From Phycisphaerae bacterium (GTDB lineage: Bacteria > Planctomycetota > Phycisphaerae > UBA1845): a DNA stretch of 36,914 nucleotides. Positions within the stretch are counted from its first letter, which is position 1. Every line of letters begins with the position of its first letter. A model generated the notes under the pieces. That model worked only from the letters and a program-made list of their open reading frames with translations. It made no database searches and was not told the origin of the DNA. This document shows positions 1 through 7,843 of the stretch, piece by piece. The DNA lies in NCBI GenBank assembly GCA_022072505.1, contig JAJVHU010000049.1, positions 1 to 36,914 of the forward strand. The letters are read 5' to 3'. The translations under genes were made by a program, and so were the position numbers.

Positions 1-548
1 TTGAGCGTCAGCTTGTCGTCGGCGTCGGTGTGCTCCTCGATGACCGAGCCTTTGACGAGGACGATGACGCCCCCGTTGCCCTGGATCGTGTGATCGCCGT
101 TGATCTTCAGCGTCGCCGGCGTGGTCGGCGCCACGCTGAGGTCGAACTGCCCGTCGATCGTCGAGGTCAGCGTCCCGCCGTCCCCGAGGATCAGCGTCGA
201 GCCGCCGGTCAGAAACAGCGTGCTCTTGTCGTCCCCCTCGTTCCCGATGGTCAGCGTTTTGCACGAGGCCGTCGTGCTGCCGGGGATGACGACGTTGAAG
301 TGCTCGTTCTCGCCGTCGTCCGCGGGAATCACGGCGCACTTGGAGGAATCGGGAACGCCGTTGTCCCAGTTACCGGAATCGGTCCAGCTTGTCCCATTGC
401 CCACGAACGTCGTCGTGTTGTTGACGTCGCAGTCGGTCAGGACCACGGCGGCCGGACTGACGGCCACCACGGCCGGTCCGGTCGCCACAAAGATCAAGCA
501 GAGCGCGACCAGCGCGCAAGTGATGCAAATCAAATTCATGCGATTCAT
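1..548 (-). CDS. Secreted surface protein, N-terminal part (runs off the window)
   Basis: This gene starts at the ATG read from 548 and runs leftward off the window edge, so about 182 residues are visible. An AAGG Shine-Dalgarno-like stretch lies just upstream; a second in-frame ATG sits three codons later. The N-terminus is a signal peptide or anchor (ICITCALVALCLIFVATGP). A mature region follows with a TSWTDSGNWDNGVP segment and then Gly/Thr-rich beta-type sequence (LFLTGGSTLILGDGG). That W-x-x-x-x-NW-x-x-G-x-P pattern is common in large planctomycete surface proteins with beta-helix or pectin-lyase-like folds; that assignment comes from general knowledge, not a search. The neighbouring gene at 1940-2464 has the same layout. 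The function is unknown; an exported, repetitive beta-structured protein is as far as the evidence goes. Confidence 0.75.
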   Translation of the reverse strand, partial: MNRMNLICITCALVALCLIFVATGPAVVAVSPAAVVLTDCDVNNTTTFVGNGTSWTDSGNWDNGVPDSSKCAVIPADDGENEHFNVVIPGSTTASCKTLTIGNEGDDKSTLFLTGGSTLILGDGGTLTSTIDGQFDLSVAPTTPATLKINGDHTIQGNGGVIVLVKGSVIEEHTDADDKLTL

Positions 549-710
549 GTTTGTGAATCCTTACGAATCACGGTTCGAAATCGAACCGTGCAACTGTGTT
601 GGTCAATGCAATGCAGCGCCCGACAAAGAGGCTGCCTTGCGGTAACGCGAAAGACGGCACACGCAGCCTGCCGGCGAAGAACGCCGCAGGTTACGCCATG
701 CCCGTCTCCG

Positions 711-1877
711 CTACCGTGACGTAAAGGCGTTCTGGAGTCTCGCGCAGTCCGCGAGGTCCAGATCGCCATCGTGATCCTGATCCAGAAACCGGCACTCGCA
801 CAGTCCGTCGGTTCGGACGGGGCCGGTGAAGCAGTCATGAAGTCTGGCGTAGTCCGTGAGATCCACATCGCCATCAAACTCGCTGTCGCCGGTGCGCACT
901 CGACGCAGGTAGACGATGGCGTAACGATCGCTCGTCCCGTTTCGCCAGGCGACCTCGCCCCAGGCATTGACGCTTCCCCGCGAAACCGAGTACGCGTCAT
1001 CGCTGAGTCGATAGAAGCGCGGCTCGCCGCCGTCAAGCCGGTACAACCAGGCGTTCCACAACCGGCGCACCGAATCCCAACGCGCGAAGAATACGTCTCC
1101 TGTATCCCCGACGTTGGGTACCGACGCGTCCACCGTGTCCAGAATGACTTGAGTCTTGCCGTCTTCCCAAAACTCGAGATCGCTCTGGGCGTCCCAGATG
1201 ATCTGGCCGAGGTTGTTGATCTTCGGGCCTTGAACCTGGGAGTGGAATGAGGGTAAGTCGACAATGTCGCCATTGCGGTAAAGCTGGATTGTCCCCACCC
1301 AGGGATCCACGCAGAAATCCGTGCTCATCCACGTGATCCATCCCGCGTCGTTGATCTCCGTCTGCTGGAGCATCAACTCCGAGGAATGAATCTGCCGAAT
1401 CCGCCGGCCGTTGTACAGATAGACGTCTGACAAGAGCGGGCACGTCTCCCAGCGGTAGCGAGACCAGACCACATCCCCAACGTTATTCATCGAGACGTGG
1501 GCCAGGATACGCTCTCCGTCCTGAAGCAGGGTCTCGACGCCATCGCGGAATAATATGATCTGATGTCCATTCAGACTGGTGATCCCGCGCTGCCAGACCA
1601 TTTCCCCCTGGTTGTTGAGATCCACTCGGCTATCCAGAACGTCATTGTCCGTAATCTGAACAATGCTTCCATTATCATAGAGCATGATCTCAGCCGTCCA
1701 CCAGCTTCCGGTGAACTTCTGGGCATAGGCGATCTGTCCGCAGTCGTTCAGCGACGGCCACTGGATCAGTTGATCCCAGACCACCGCGTCGACGATCTCG
1801 AAGCCCTCGGGGACTTCGACCTGCGCCGCGACGGGCGCCGACACAAACAACACCCATGCCGGATTGACTCGCCTCAT
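711..1877 (-). CDS. Secreted beta-propeller-like protein with dockerin-like C-terminus
   Basis: The product is 388 residues with an ATG start preceded by AAGGGG. A short signal peptide (VNPAWVLFVSAPVAAQ) is followed by about 300 residues of repeated units of the type LNNQGEMVW, MNNVGDVVW, INDAGWITW, INNLGQIIW and VNAWGEVAW, each spaced 40-55 residues. These look like blades of a beta-propeller of the kind seen in extracellular repeat proteins. The last 60 residues hold two EF-hand-like calcium loops (GDVDLTDYARLHDCF and DHDGDLDLADCARLQNAF), which together form a dockerin-like module typical of planctomycete secreted proteins. It sits in the same orientation as two other secreted-protein genes. 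What it binds is unknown. The export, repeat and dockerin-like calls are well supported by the sequence; the propeller fold is inferred from repeat spacing. Confidence 0.85.
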   Translation of the reverse strand: MRRVNPAWVLFVSAPVAAQVEVPEGFEIVDAVVWDQLIQWPSLNDCGQIAYAQKFTGSWWTAEIMLYDNGSIVQITDNDVLDSRVDLNNQGEMVWQRGITSLNGHQIILFRDGVETLLQDGERILAHVSMNNVGDVVWSRYRWETCPLLSDVYLYNGRRIRQIHSSELMLQQTEINDAGWITWMSTDFCVDPWVGTIQLYRNGDIVDLPSFHSQVQGPKINNLGQIIWDAQSDLEFWEDGKTQVILDTVDASVPNVGDTGDVFFARWDSVRRLWNAWLYRLDGGEPRFYRLSDDAYSVSRGSVNAWGEVAWRNGTSDRYAIVYLRRVRTGDSEFDGDVDLTDYARLHDCFTGPVRTDGLCECRFLDQDHDGDLDLADCARLQNAFTSR

Positions 1878-1939
1878 GATCCCCTTCCCACAGGTCTTCC
1901 CGGCCCGAACCCAACGGATGTGCGAGCGCCGTTCCCGGA

Positions 1940-2464
1940 TCAGTTGGTCTCGATGCCGGCCTTCTCGACGACGTACACCGCGTCGTTGCCCCCGGTGATG
2001 GTCACCGTGTCGCAGGTCAGCGTGACCTCACTGCCGTTGGCGTCAAAGTACCCAAGGCAGAAATCGCCCGTGATGTCCACGGTCAGGTCGTCGATCGTCC
2101 GGCTGGCGTCGAACTCCGCCCGGAATCCGCAACTGTTGAACGTCGCGTCGTCCGAGGCATCGTCCGGGTAGCCCACGCCCGCCCCGGACCAGTTCGCCGC
2201 CTCGTTCCAGTAATCCGGATCGCTGCTGCCGCCCGTCCACGTGAACGGCGCGAGCATCATCGCCGGCGTCATCGCCTCGGCATTCAACGTCGCCGCCGCG
2301 TGCATCGTCGACGCCGCGGCGTTCATCGTCATCGCCGTCGCGTGCATCGTCGGCGTCGGCTCCGGTCCGGTCACGCGGGAAACCCCCATCCCCGCGCCCA
2401 CGACGACGATCCCCGCGATCGCCGCCCAAGCGCCCTCTTTCGTTACGATCTTATGACGAACCAT
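1940..2464 (-). CDS. Small exported protein, relative of the protein at 1-548
   Basis: The product is 174 residues. The start is the ATG at 2464, with GGAG eight bases upstream; the open frame extends further up only through repeat-type DNA, so longer starts are unlikely. A basic start and hydrophobic stretch (WAAIAGIVVVGAGMGVSRV) form a signal or anchor. A Met/Ala/Thr-rich low-complexity linker follows (TMHATAMTMNAAASTMHAAA). The mature part begins FTWTGGSSDPDYWNEAANWS and includes a predicted beta region. The protein stops soon after a VTLTCDTVTITGGNDAVYVV segment, where relatives with this architecture would be expected to continue with many more repeats. It may therefore be a short paralogue or a truncated copy of a large surface protein. 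Function unknown. Confidence 0.6.
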   Translation of the reverse strand: MVRHKIVTKEGAWAAIAGIVVVGAGMGVSRVTGPEPTPTMHATAMTMNAAASTMHAAATLNAEAMTPAMMLAPFTWTGGSSDPDYWNEAANWSGAGVGYPDDASDDATFNSCGFRAEFDASRTIDDLTVDITGDFCLGYFDANGSEVTLTCDTVTITGGNDAVYVVEKAGIETN

Positions 2465-3041
2465 GTTCGCAACTCCACGAAAAAATGCGGAAAAAGTTCC
2501 GGAAACGTTTTTCGACCCTGATTCACGCCTCCACACCCCCCGAGCCGCGGGCTTCAGCCCGCGCGAACGCCCGTCCCTCAGCGCGCCGCGGAACCGGGGA
2601 TCACCCCGTCGGGACACGCGCGCCACGGAACCGGAATCACCCCGTCGGGACACGCGCGCCACGGAACCGGAATCACTCCTCTGGATGGCTGGCCGCGGGT
2701 TCGGAAGGATCAGGGCACGAGGCGGGGCGCGCGGACGATGTCCCCGTTGGCGCGAGAATACCATCGCGCCGCCAGGAGAACGCGGCCGCAAGCCGTTCCG
2801 GATTAAGATCCGGACGGACGCATAGTCGACGGGGATCGACCGCCAGGCCCGCTTCATGCGGACCCCCCCTCCGGAGGCAAGAAGCCTCCCTGGTGCGGAA
2901 GCGCAACGCCCCCTCGGTCCAGCGGCGCAACGCCTCCTGGATGCGGAGACGCAAGCCCCCGCACCCGTGTCGAGCCGACCCCCTCAGACCTGCTCGGTAC
3001 GCGTCAACCGATCAGCCTACCAACCCCCCCAACGAATCAGC
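2465..3041. repeat. Repeat-filled intergenic segment without genes
   Basis: No convincing gene is seen here. At 2542-2566 there is a copy of a hairpin repeat whose core is CGCGGGC-TTCA-GCCCGCG; the same family is found inside metH at 20825-20851, 20971-20998 and 21676-21704. From about 2583 to 2676 a unit with a 36-base period, built around GGGACACGCGCGCCACGGA, is repeated about two and a half times. From about 2855 to 2965 related short GC-rich segments such as GGCGCAACGCCTCCTGGATG recur. From 3000 to 3060 there is a C-rich stretch with repeated AATCAGCCTACCA. Confidence 0.6.
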
Positions 3042-4216
3042 CTACCAGCCCCCTCCCCCCCCGATGTCAAGCATTTTTTTCAGATTATTCTCTGCACCTG
3101 CGGGCGTCCTCAGCGGATCCGCAAAACTGACCCAGTGCAATGAACCGTCCGGATGGACCGCAGCCAGAACGCCCGTCGTTGTTACGCAAATCACGCCGTC
3201 CGACCGGATGACCGGAGAGACTTCCGGCGTATCCGCTCCGAGGTACAGGGACCAGAGAAGCTCGGGGCGATCCGCGACGACCGCTTCGGCGCGACCGGTG
3301 CGCCGAGAGTCATGTTGAAGCGTGGACCAGGAGGTCGCGGGTCGGCGCCCGCATGCGTCGTCATGGCAGGCCGCTTCGACGCCTTGAAAGCTGCCGCCCT
3401 GCGCGGTGCATTCCTCATGTGTGGTCTCGATGCACGTCAGTCCCACACAGCAGGCCCCGATGTCATCGCCGCCGCCGCCGTCGATCCCGGACAGCACCGC
3501 ATAGAACACCTGGTATTGCCCCGCAGGTATGCCGGACCAGGTAATGCGCTTCGCGTCGATCTTCGGGGCGTAATCGTCGAAGTTGTTGTTGGTGATCTGA
3601 TACTCCACGTGGTCGAACAGCAGGAACACCTCCGTGTCCCCCCCACGCGGGCCTGCCACGTCAGGACGCCGCCAGCCAGGCTCGGATAGTCGTCCGGCCC
3701 GCTCCCGCCGGCGGTGACGATGCGCTCGACTTCGCCGTCGTTGTAGAGCAGTCCGAAGCTGCCTCGGGCAGGCCAGACCGTGGCTGGTCCACTGATGTCC
3801 GGCGTGCGGTCGTCCGTACCGTTGTCCGTCAAGGTCTTCAGCACGCCGTCGTCCCAGAGGATAATCCCGGAATCGCCCTGCGAACTGGATTCCCAGATCA
3901 CACGGCGACCGCTTATTCGCGGATAGAACTCACGACTTTCGCTGGATATCACAACGGGCTGCGCATCTCCCTCGGACCACATGACCATGCGGCCGTTGGA
4001 TCCGCCCTTCTTCCAGACATAGGTGGTTCCGCTGACATGCGGACTGATGTTGTCCTGGCTGTCGGTTGTCAGTTGGAATACTTCCCAGGTCACCTCCGCG
4101 CGACTGTCGGTCGCGGGCAGGAGAAGCCCTGCCGCGAGGCATGCCGCCGCAACGGCGACCGAAATCGAACGTCCGGCGCCAAAGGGAAGCGCGCTCGACG
4201 TCGAAACGTCTGACAT
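3042..4216 (-). pseudogene. Frameshifted, truncated secreted propeller protein with Cys-rich segment
   Basis: The start at 4216 (ATG, AGGGGG upstream) gives a signal peptide (VAVAAACLAAGLLLPATDSRA) and propeller-type repeats (ISPHVSGTTYVWKKGG, YPRISGRRVIWE, TPDISGPATVWPARG, YPSLAGGVLTWQARV). At about 3636-3642 a run of seven C on the plus strand (seven G in the gene) coincides with a change of reading frame. The original frame becomes Arg/Ser junk, while the next frame continues sensibly with DTEVFLLFDHVEYQITNNN. A Cys-rich unit follows (GACCVGLTCIETTHEEC...CHDDACG), then the beginning of a PQQ/BamB-like propeller (LQHDSRRTG, LLWSLYLGADTPEVSPVIRS). That propeller ends after about 70 residues inside repeat DNA, where a complete one needs some 300. 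The shift may be a real mutation, a slippery site or an assembly error. Confidence 0.7.
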
Positions 4217-5104
4217 GACAACCCCCTCTGCGAGCAGGATTTCGCACGGCCAATCGCGCAAGCGCGTCGCTTGTCGGGTGAGTCGCGGCCGGAAGGCGAA
4301 GCAGATCCGAAGGCAGGTCCGATAAAACATTAATCATGGCGGCGATGCGTCTGAAATCATGCGGCGATGCGTCCGATGTCGAGCTGAATAAACCGACGTG
4401 ACAAAGGTGCTCGGGCAGACATCGCGGCGGGTTTGCCCGAGTTCCTCTTTTTATGGGTTCCGCCGCATCGGCCGCTCCTGCGGAACGGTTCGCTCAATCG
4501 ACTCGACTCCCTGTGCGGAATTGTTATCGAGACGGATAAGACGGACGACTTCGTTGACCCGGTTCATTGATGCGGTTATGATGCGCAAGCTTCACTGCTT
4601 CATGAGGGGATGCGTAAGCTTTACTGCTTCGTGGGGGAAAGAAGCGAGGTACGAGAAAGACGGCCCTCGCCTCACCGATGGGCGATCATGCTTAGTTCGG
4701 TTTTTGCCGTTTTTGAAGGAGGGGATCCCCTGAATCATCGAGGGCATCAAAACCGCGGTCTGAGGTTTTGAAACCCCCGGCGTTTCGGGCGGGGGTTGCG
4801 AAACCTCCCCTCTCGCGTTTTCTGTCGAGATTCACGGAATCCGACCTTGCGGAAAAGGGCGAAAGTCGAGCTGACACGCGGTTGCAAAACCGCCGGTGCA
4901 GACGGGAGAAAGAACGCTTCCTTACGGGCGCGGCTCGGTTTTGAAACAGCGTCTAAGTCAATTGTGCGGTTCCCGGCTTCGTGCCGGAATCCGCCATCAA
5001 AGCCGATTCAACCCGGATGGGTGGTCGATGAAAGTCGCTGCGATCGGTTTCAGCCCGCGTCGGGTCGATAACCGTCACGGCAGGGTAGACAGGAGGAGGA
5101 AGTC
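4217..5104. other. Long intergenic region with hairpin and dispersed repeats
   Basis: These 888 bases contain no recognisable gene. Two direct copies around CATGCGGCGATGCGTC lie near 4335-4380. Two similar segments (ATGCGCAAGCTTCACTGCTTC and ATGCGTAAGCTTTACTGCTTC, differing at a few positions) lie near 4580-4640. A strong hairpin spans 4762-4807 (outer arms GAGGTTT/AAACCTC, inner arms AACCCCCG/CGGGGGTT). A dispersed repeat (AACGCTTCCTTACGGGCGCG) starts at 4913 and recurs near 16082, 35649 and 36879. The leader of the gene at 5105, including its very strong ribosome site AGGAGGAGGAAG at about 5090-5101, lies at the right end. Confidence 0.5.
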
Positions 5105-6160
5105 ATGAAGAGGATGTATGCGTTGGCGGCGTTCGTGATGGCGGCGCCGATGGCGCTTGCGGGCGCGGATGTCACCAAGTCCGGCACCTATCGCGCGGAC
5201 CTGATGCCTTACGGCGAGCACGTTCCGGGGGTGCAGCTTCCGATCGTGCTGGGCGAGGGCGAGGAAGGTCCGGCGGGCGACTGCAACGTGCTGATCGTGG
5301 CCGCGGCGGACCAGGTGTGGGCGGATGAGGTCCGCAACCAGCTCAACTCGACGGGCTTGCTCGGACCGGTCGATCTTTTCGACGCCCGCAGCGGAACGCC
5401 GACGTTGGCGCAGCTCCAGAATTACGACTCGGTGCTGACGTTCACGGACTTTGGTTATGCGGACGCCAATGCGATGGGCAACGTCATGGCGGATTACGTC
5501 GATGGCGGCGGCAACGTTGTTCAGGCGACGTTCTCGTGGCACAGCTCGATTCCGCTTAGCGGACGTTGGCAGAGCGGCGGGTATTCTCCGCTGACCTATG
5601 CGGGGCAGTCGTCGGGCGTTACGCTGACGCTGGGCACGGTCCACCAGCCTAGTCACCCGGTGATGACGGGCGTGTCGTCGTTCAACGGCGGCAGCTCGAG
5701 CTATCACAATGACGTGAGCTACGCGAGCGGTTCGATCGCGATCGCCGACTGGAGCAACGGCCGTCCGCTGGTTGCGGAGATGCCGGGGTTCAACGGCGCG
5801 ATCATCGGGTTGAACTTCTACCCGCCGTCGAGCGTGTCGCGCAGCGATTTCTGGGACACGAACACGGACGGCGAGTGGCTCATGGCCAACGGGCTGTCGT
5901 ACGGTTGCGGTCCGCAGGCGCCGCGGTGCATCTATCAGGTGTCGAAGGTCAAGAACAAGGCCAACGCCTGCGGCCAGGTGTGCGACACCTGTCCGTATGT
6001 CCGCGGCGACCTGGTCTGCACGATCGAGTGCGGAAGCTCGAATGACTGCACCGGCCGTCTGAAGGGCTTCAACGCGTGCGCCAACGGCGCGGCGTGCAAG
6101 GTTTCGGCCGACCTGGTCGGCTGCGACATCCCGCCGAGCAACTGCAAGCGTTGCCGGTAA
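5105..6160 (+). CDS. Secreted protein with ThuA/GATase-like domain and Cys-rich tail
   Basis: The product is 351 residues, starting at an ATG right after AGGAGGAGGAAG, a very strong ribosome site. A signal peptide (MYALAAFVMAAPMALAGA) leads into an acidic linker. Residues about 60-260 have an alternating strand-helix character: CNVLIVAAADQVWADEVRNQ, a YDSVLTFTDFGY strand, a VMADYVDGGGNVVQATFSW segment, then HPVMTGVSSF. This resembles the class I glutamine amidotransferase-like (ThuA-type) fold found in exported planctomycete proteins. I do not see a nucleophilic Cys in the usual place, so enzymatic activity is doubtful. The last 80 residues contain 14 or so cysteines (CGQVCDTCPY, CTIECGSSNDC, CKRCR), presumably disulfide-bonded. 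A strong terminator follows at 6238, so the gene is monocistronic. Fold assignment is tentative. Confidence 0.8.
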   Translation: MKRMYALAAFVMAAPMALAGADVTKSGTYRADLMPYGEHVPGVQLPIVLGEGEEGPAGDCNVLIVAAADQVWADEVRNQLNSTGLLGPVDLFDARSGTPTLAQLQNYDSVLTFTDFGYADANAMGNVMADYVDGGGNVVQATFSWHSSIPLSGRWQSGGYSPLTYAGQSSGVTLTLGTVHQPSHPVMTGVSSFNGGSSSYHNDVSYASGSIAIADWSNGRPLVAEMPGFNGAIIGLNFYPPSSVSRSDFWDTNTDGEWLMANGLSYGCGPQAPRCIYQVSKVKNKANACGQVCDTCPYVRGDLVCTIECGSSNDCTGRLKGFNACANGAACKVSADLVGCDIPPSNCKRCR

Positions 6161-6237
6161 GGATGACCTGAGGTCCGCGATCCTGCGGATCGTGGACGGG
6201 ACGGCGGCGCAAGCCGTTGTCTGACCCCGTTTGAAAC

Positions 6238-6277
6238 GCAGGCCGCGACGGAACTTCCGTCGCGGCCTGCTTGTTTT
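6238..6277 (+). terminator. Rho-independent terminator
   Basis: A perfect 14-base inverted repeat (GCAGGCCGCGACGG at 6238-6251 and its complement at 6257-6270) with a five-base loop is followed directly by TTGTTTT. It lies 78 bases after the stop codon at 6160 and ends transcription of the secreted-protein gene before the VKOR-DsbA gene. Confidence 0.9.
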
Positions 6278-6424
6278 GGAGCGCGGTCCAGGTCCACCGT
6301 CGTGCGCGCTCGTTGCCGCAGATTGCGTTCGCGGCGATAGTGCTCGTGAGGGTGACGGGGAGGAGCGTGTGCGCTGCACAGCCGCAGCGGCTCGACCGGA
6401 CTTCGTCGTCCGCCGGAGAGCATC

Positions 6425-7843
6425 ATGAAGGTCATCGTGTTTCGGATCGCGGCGGTCGCGTGCGCCGCCGCGGCCGGGCTGATCAGTTACGACCTCTACC
6501 GCGAACATGTGACCGGGCAGGCTTCGACCGGCGTTCTGAGCCTCGGGTGCGAGGCGAACGCGCCGGACAGCGTCTTCGACTGCCGGAAGGTGACGACGAG
6601 CCGGTGGGCGGTCTTTCCTTTCGGGTCGGGCGAACCGGTCCGGGAAGGGCAGGCGCGAAAACCTGCCGTTCCGGTGGCGATGCTGGGGTGGTTTTATTTC
6701 ACGATGCTGACGATCTGGCTGGTCGGCGTCGGGCGTCCTTCGTATGCGCGGCGCGGGTTGCACTGGCTGGCGCTGGCGTTCAATGCGCTCGGGCTTGCGG
6801 CGTCGCTGGGATTCGTGTTCATCATGGCGACGAAGCTGGATGCGTGGTGCCTGCGCTGTCTGGCGACGCACGTTCTGAACGCGGGGGTGTTCGTGCTGCT
6901 GGTGCTGATGCGTCCGCGCGGCGCGGCGAAGACGGGCGCCGGCGCGCCAGCGACGGCGGCGGGGGTCGGAGCGGCGCATCCGGCGGCGCCGACGCTGGTG
7001 ATGACCGGGCTGACGATGTTCGCGGCGCACGTGTTCATCAACGGCGCGCACCTGCACCCCGGCGTGCGGGCGATGGCGCTGCGCCTCGACCACGAACGCA
7101 ACCAGTACAAGAAGCTGGCGGACACGTACCTCGAAGACGGCAAGGCGGCGTTCGACGCCTGGTTCCGCCGCACGGGGGTGCAGATCGCCTCCCGCCCCGA
7201 CGATCCGACGAAAGTCCGGGAGGGGCAGAAACCGCTCCCGCTCGTTGTGTTCAGCGACTTCGAGTGTCCGCAGTGCGCCGAGGTGGCGAAGGCGGTCAAG
7301 TCGCTCGTCGAACCGCTCTTCGACGGGTACGTGAAGCTGACGTTCAAGCACTACCCGATCTGCACGAAGTGCAACCGCGTGGCGAAGAACGCACACCCGT
7401 ATGCCTGCGACGCGGCGTACTTCGCGGAGGCGGCGCGACTCCAGGGAAAATTCTGGGAGGCGCATGACTGGCTTTTCGCCAACCAGAACCGCCTGAAATC
7501 GCTGACGACGGAGGAAGGCCTCCGCGCGGCGGCGAAGGCGCTGAGCCTGGACCCGGACCTGCTCATCGGCGAGATGAACTCGGAGGAGGTGGTTCAGCGG
7601 GTGATGGAGGACGTCGAGGAGGGCGTGCGCCTCAAAGTCAGCGCGACCCCGGTGGTTTACATGGAAGGCAAGCCGCTGAACAACTACTTCGAGATGAAGA
7701 ACCCGCGATTCTGGCACGAGGTGGCGCGGGCGTACTGGTACGACATCCTGAAGAAGCCGCCGCCGGAGCACGTGAAGAAGCTGCTCGACGCCGGACCGAC
7801 GCCGGTCACTCCAGGTAGCCCAGGTTCGAGAGCCGGGTCGTAA
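6425..7843 (+). CDS. VKOR-DsbA fusion (disulfide bond formation)
   Basis: The product is 472 residues. Residues 1-165 form a vitamin K epoxide reductase-like membrane domain with four predicted TM helices. It has a loop cysteine pair (C42 and C53, within SLGCEANAP and FDCRKVTTSRWAVF) and the catalytic WCLRC motif (C142/C145). A fifth helix near 190-208 leads out to a DsbA-like thioredoxin domain from about residue 268. That domain has the active site FECPQC (C281/C284) and the cis-proline motif SATPVV (P409). In this family VKOR passes electrons from the thioredoxin partner to quinone, so the fusion is a self-contained oxidase/oxidant for exported proteins. That fits the many Cys-rich secreted proteins encoded nearby. 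A second cysteine pair (PICTKC) inside the DsbA part could be structural. Its last 38 bases overlap the end of the convergent gene. Confidence 0.92.
   Translation: MKVIVFRIAAVACAAAAGLISYDLYREHVTGQASTGVLSLGCEANAPDSVFDCRKVTTSRWAVFPFGSGEPVREGQARKPAVPVAMLGWFYFTMLTIWLVGVGRPSYARRGLHWLALAFNALGLAASLGFVFIMATKLDAWCLRCLATHVLNAGVFVLLVLMRPRGAAKTGAGAPATAAGVGAAHPAAPTLVMTGLTMFAAHVFINGAHLHPGVRAMALRLDHERNQYKKLADTYLEDGKAAFDAWFRRTGVQIASRPDDPTKVREGQKPLPLVVFSDFECPQCAEVAKAVKSLVEPLFDGYVKLTFKHYPICTKCNRVAKNAHPYACDAAYFAEAARLQGKFWEAHDWLFANQNRLKSLTTEEGLRAAAKALSLDPDLLIGEMNSEEVVQRVMEDVEEGVRLKVSATPVVYMEGKPLNNYFEMKNPRFWHEVARAYWYDILKKPPPEHVKKLLDAGPTPVTPGSPGSRAGS

Noticed and set aside
2465..2857. N-terminal extension of the protein at 1940-2464
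   Set aside because: The upstream frame reads through repeat DNA (Arg/Gly/Ser-rich), and a good ribosome site precedes the internal ATG at 2464.
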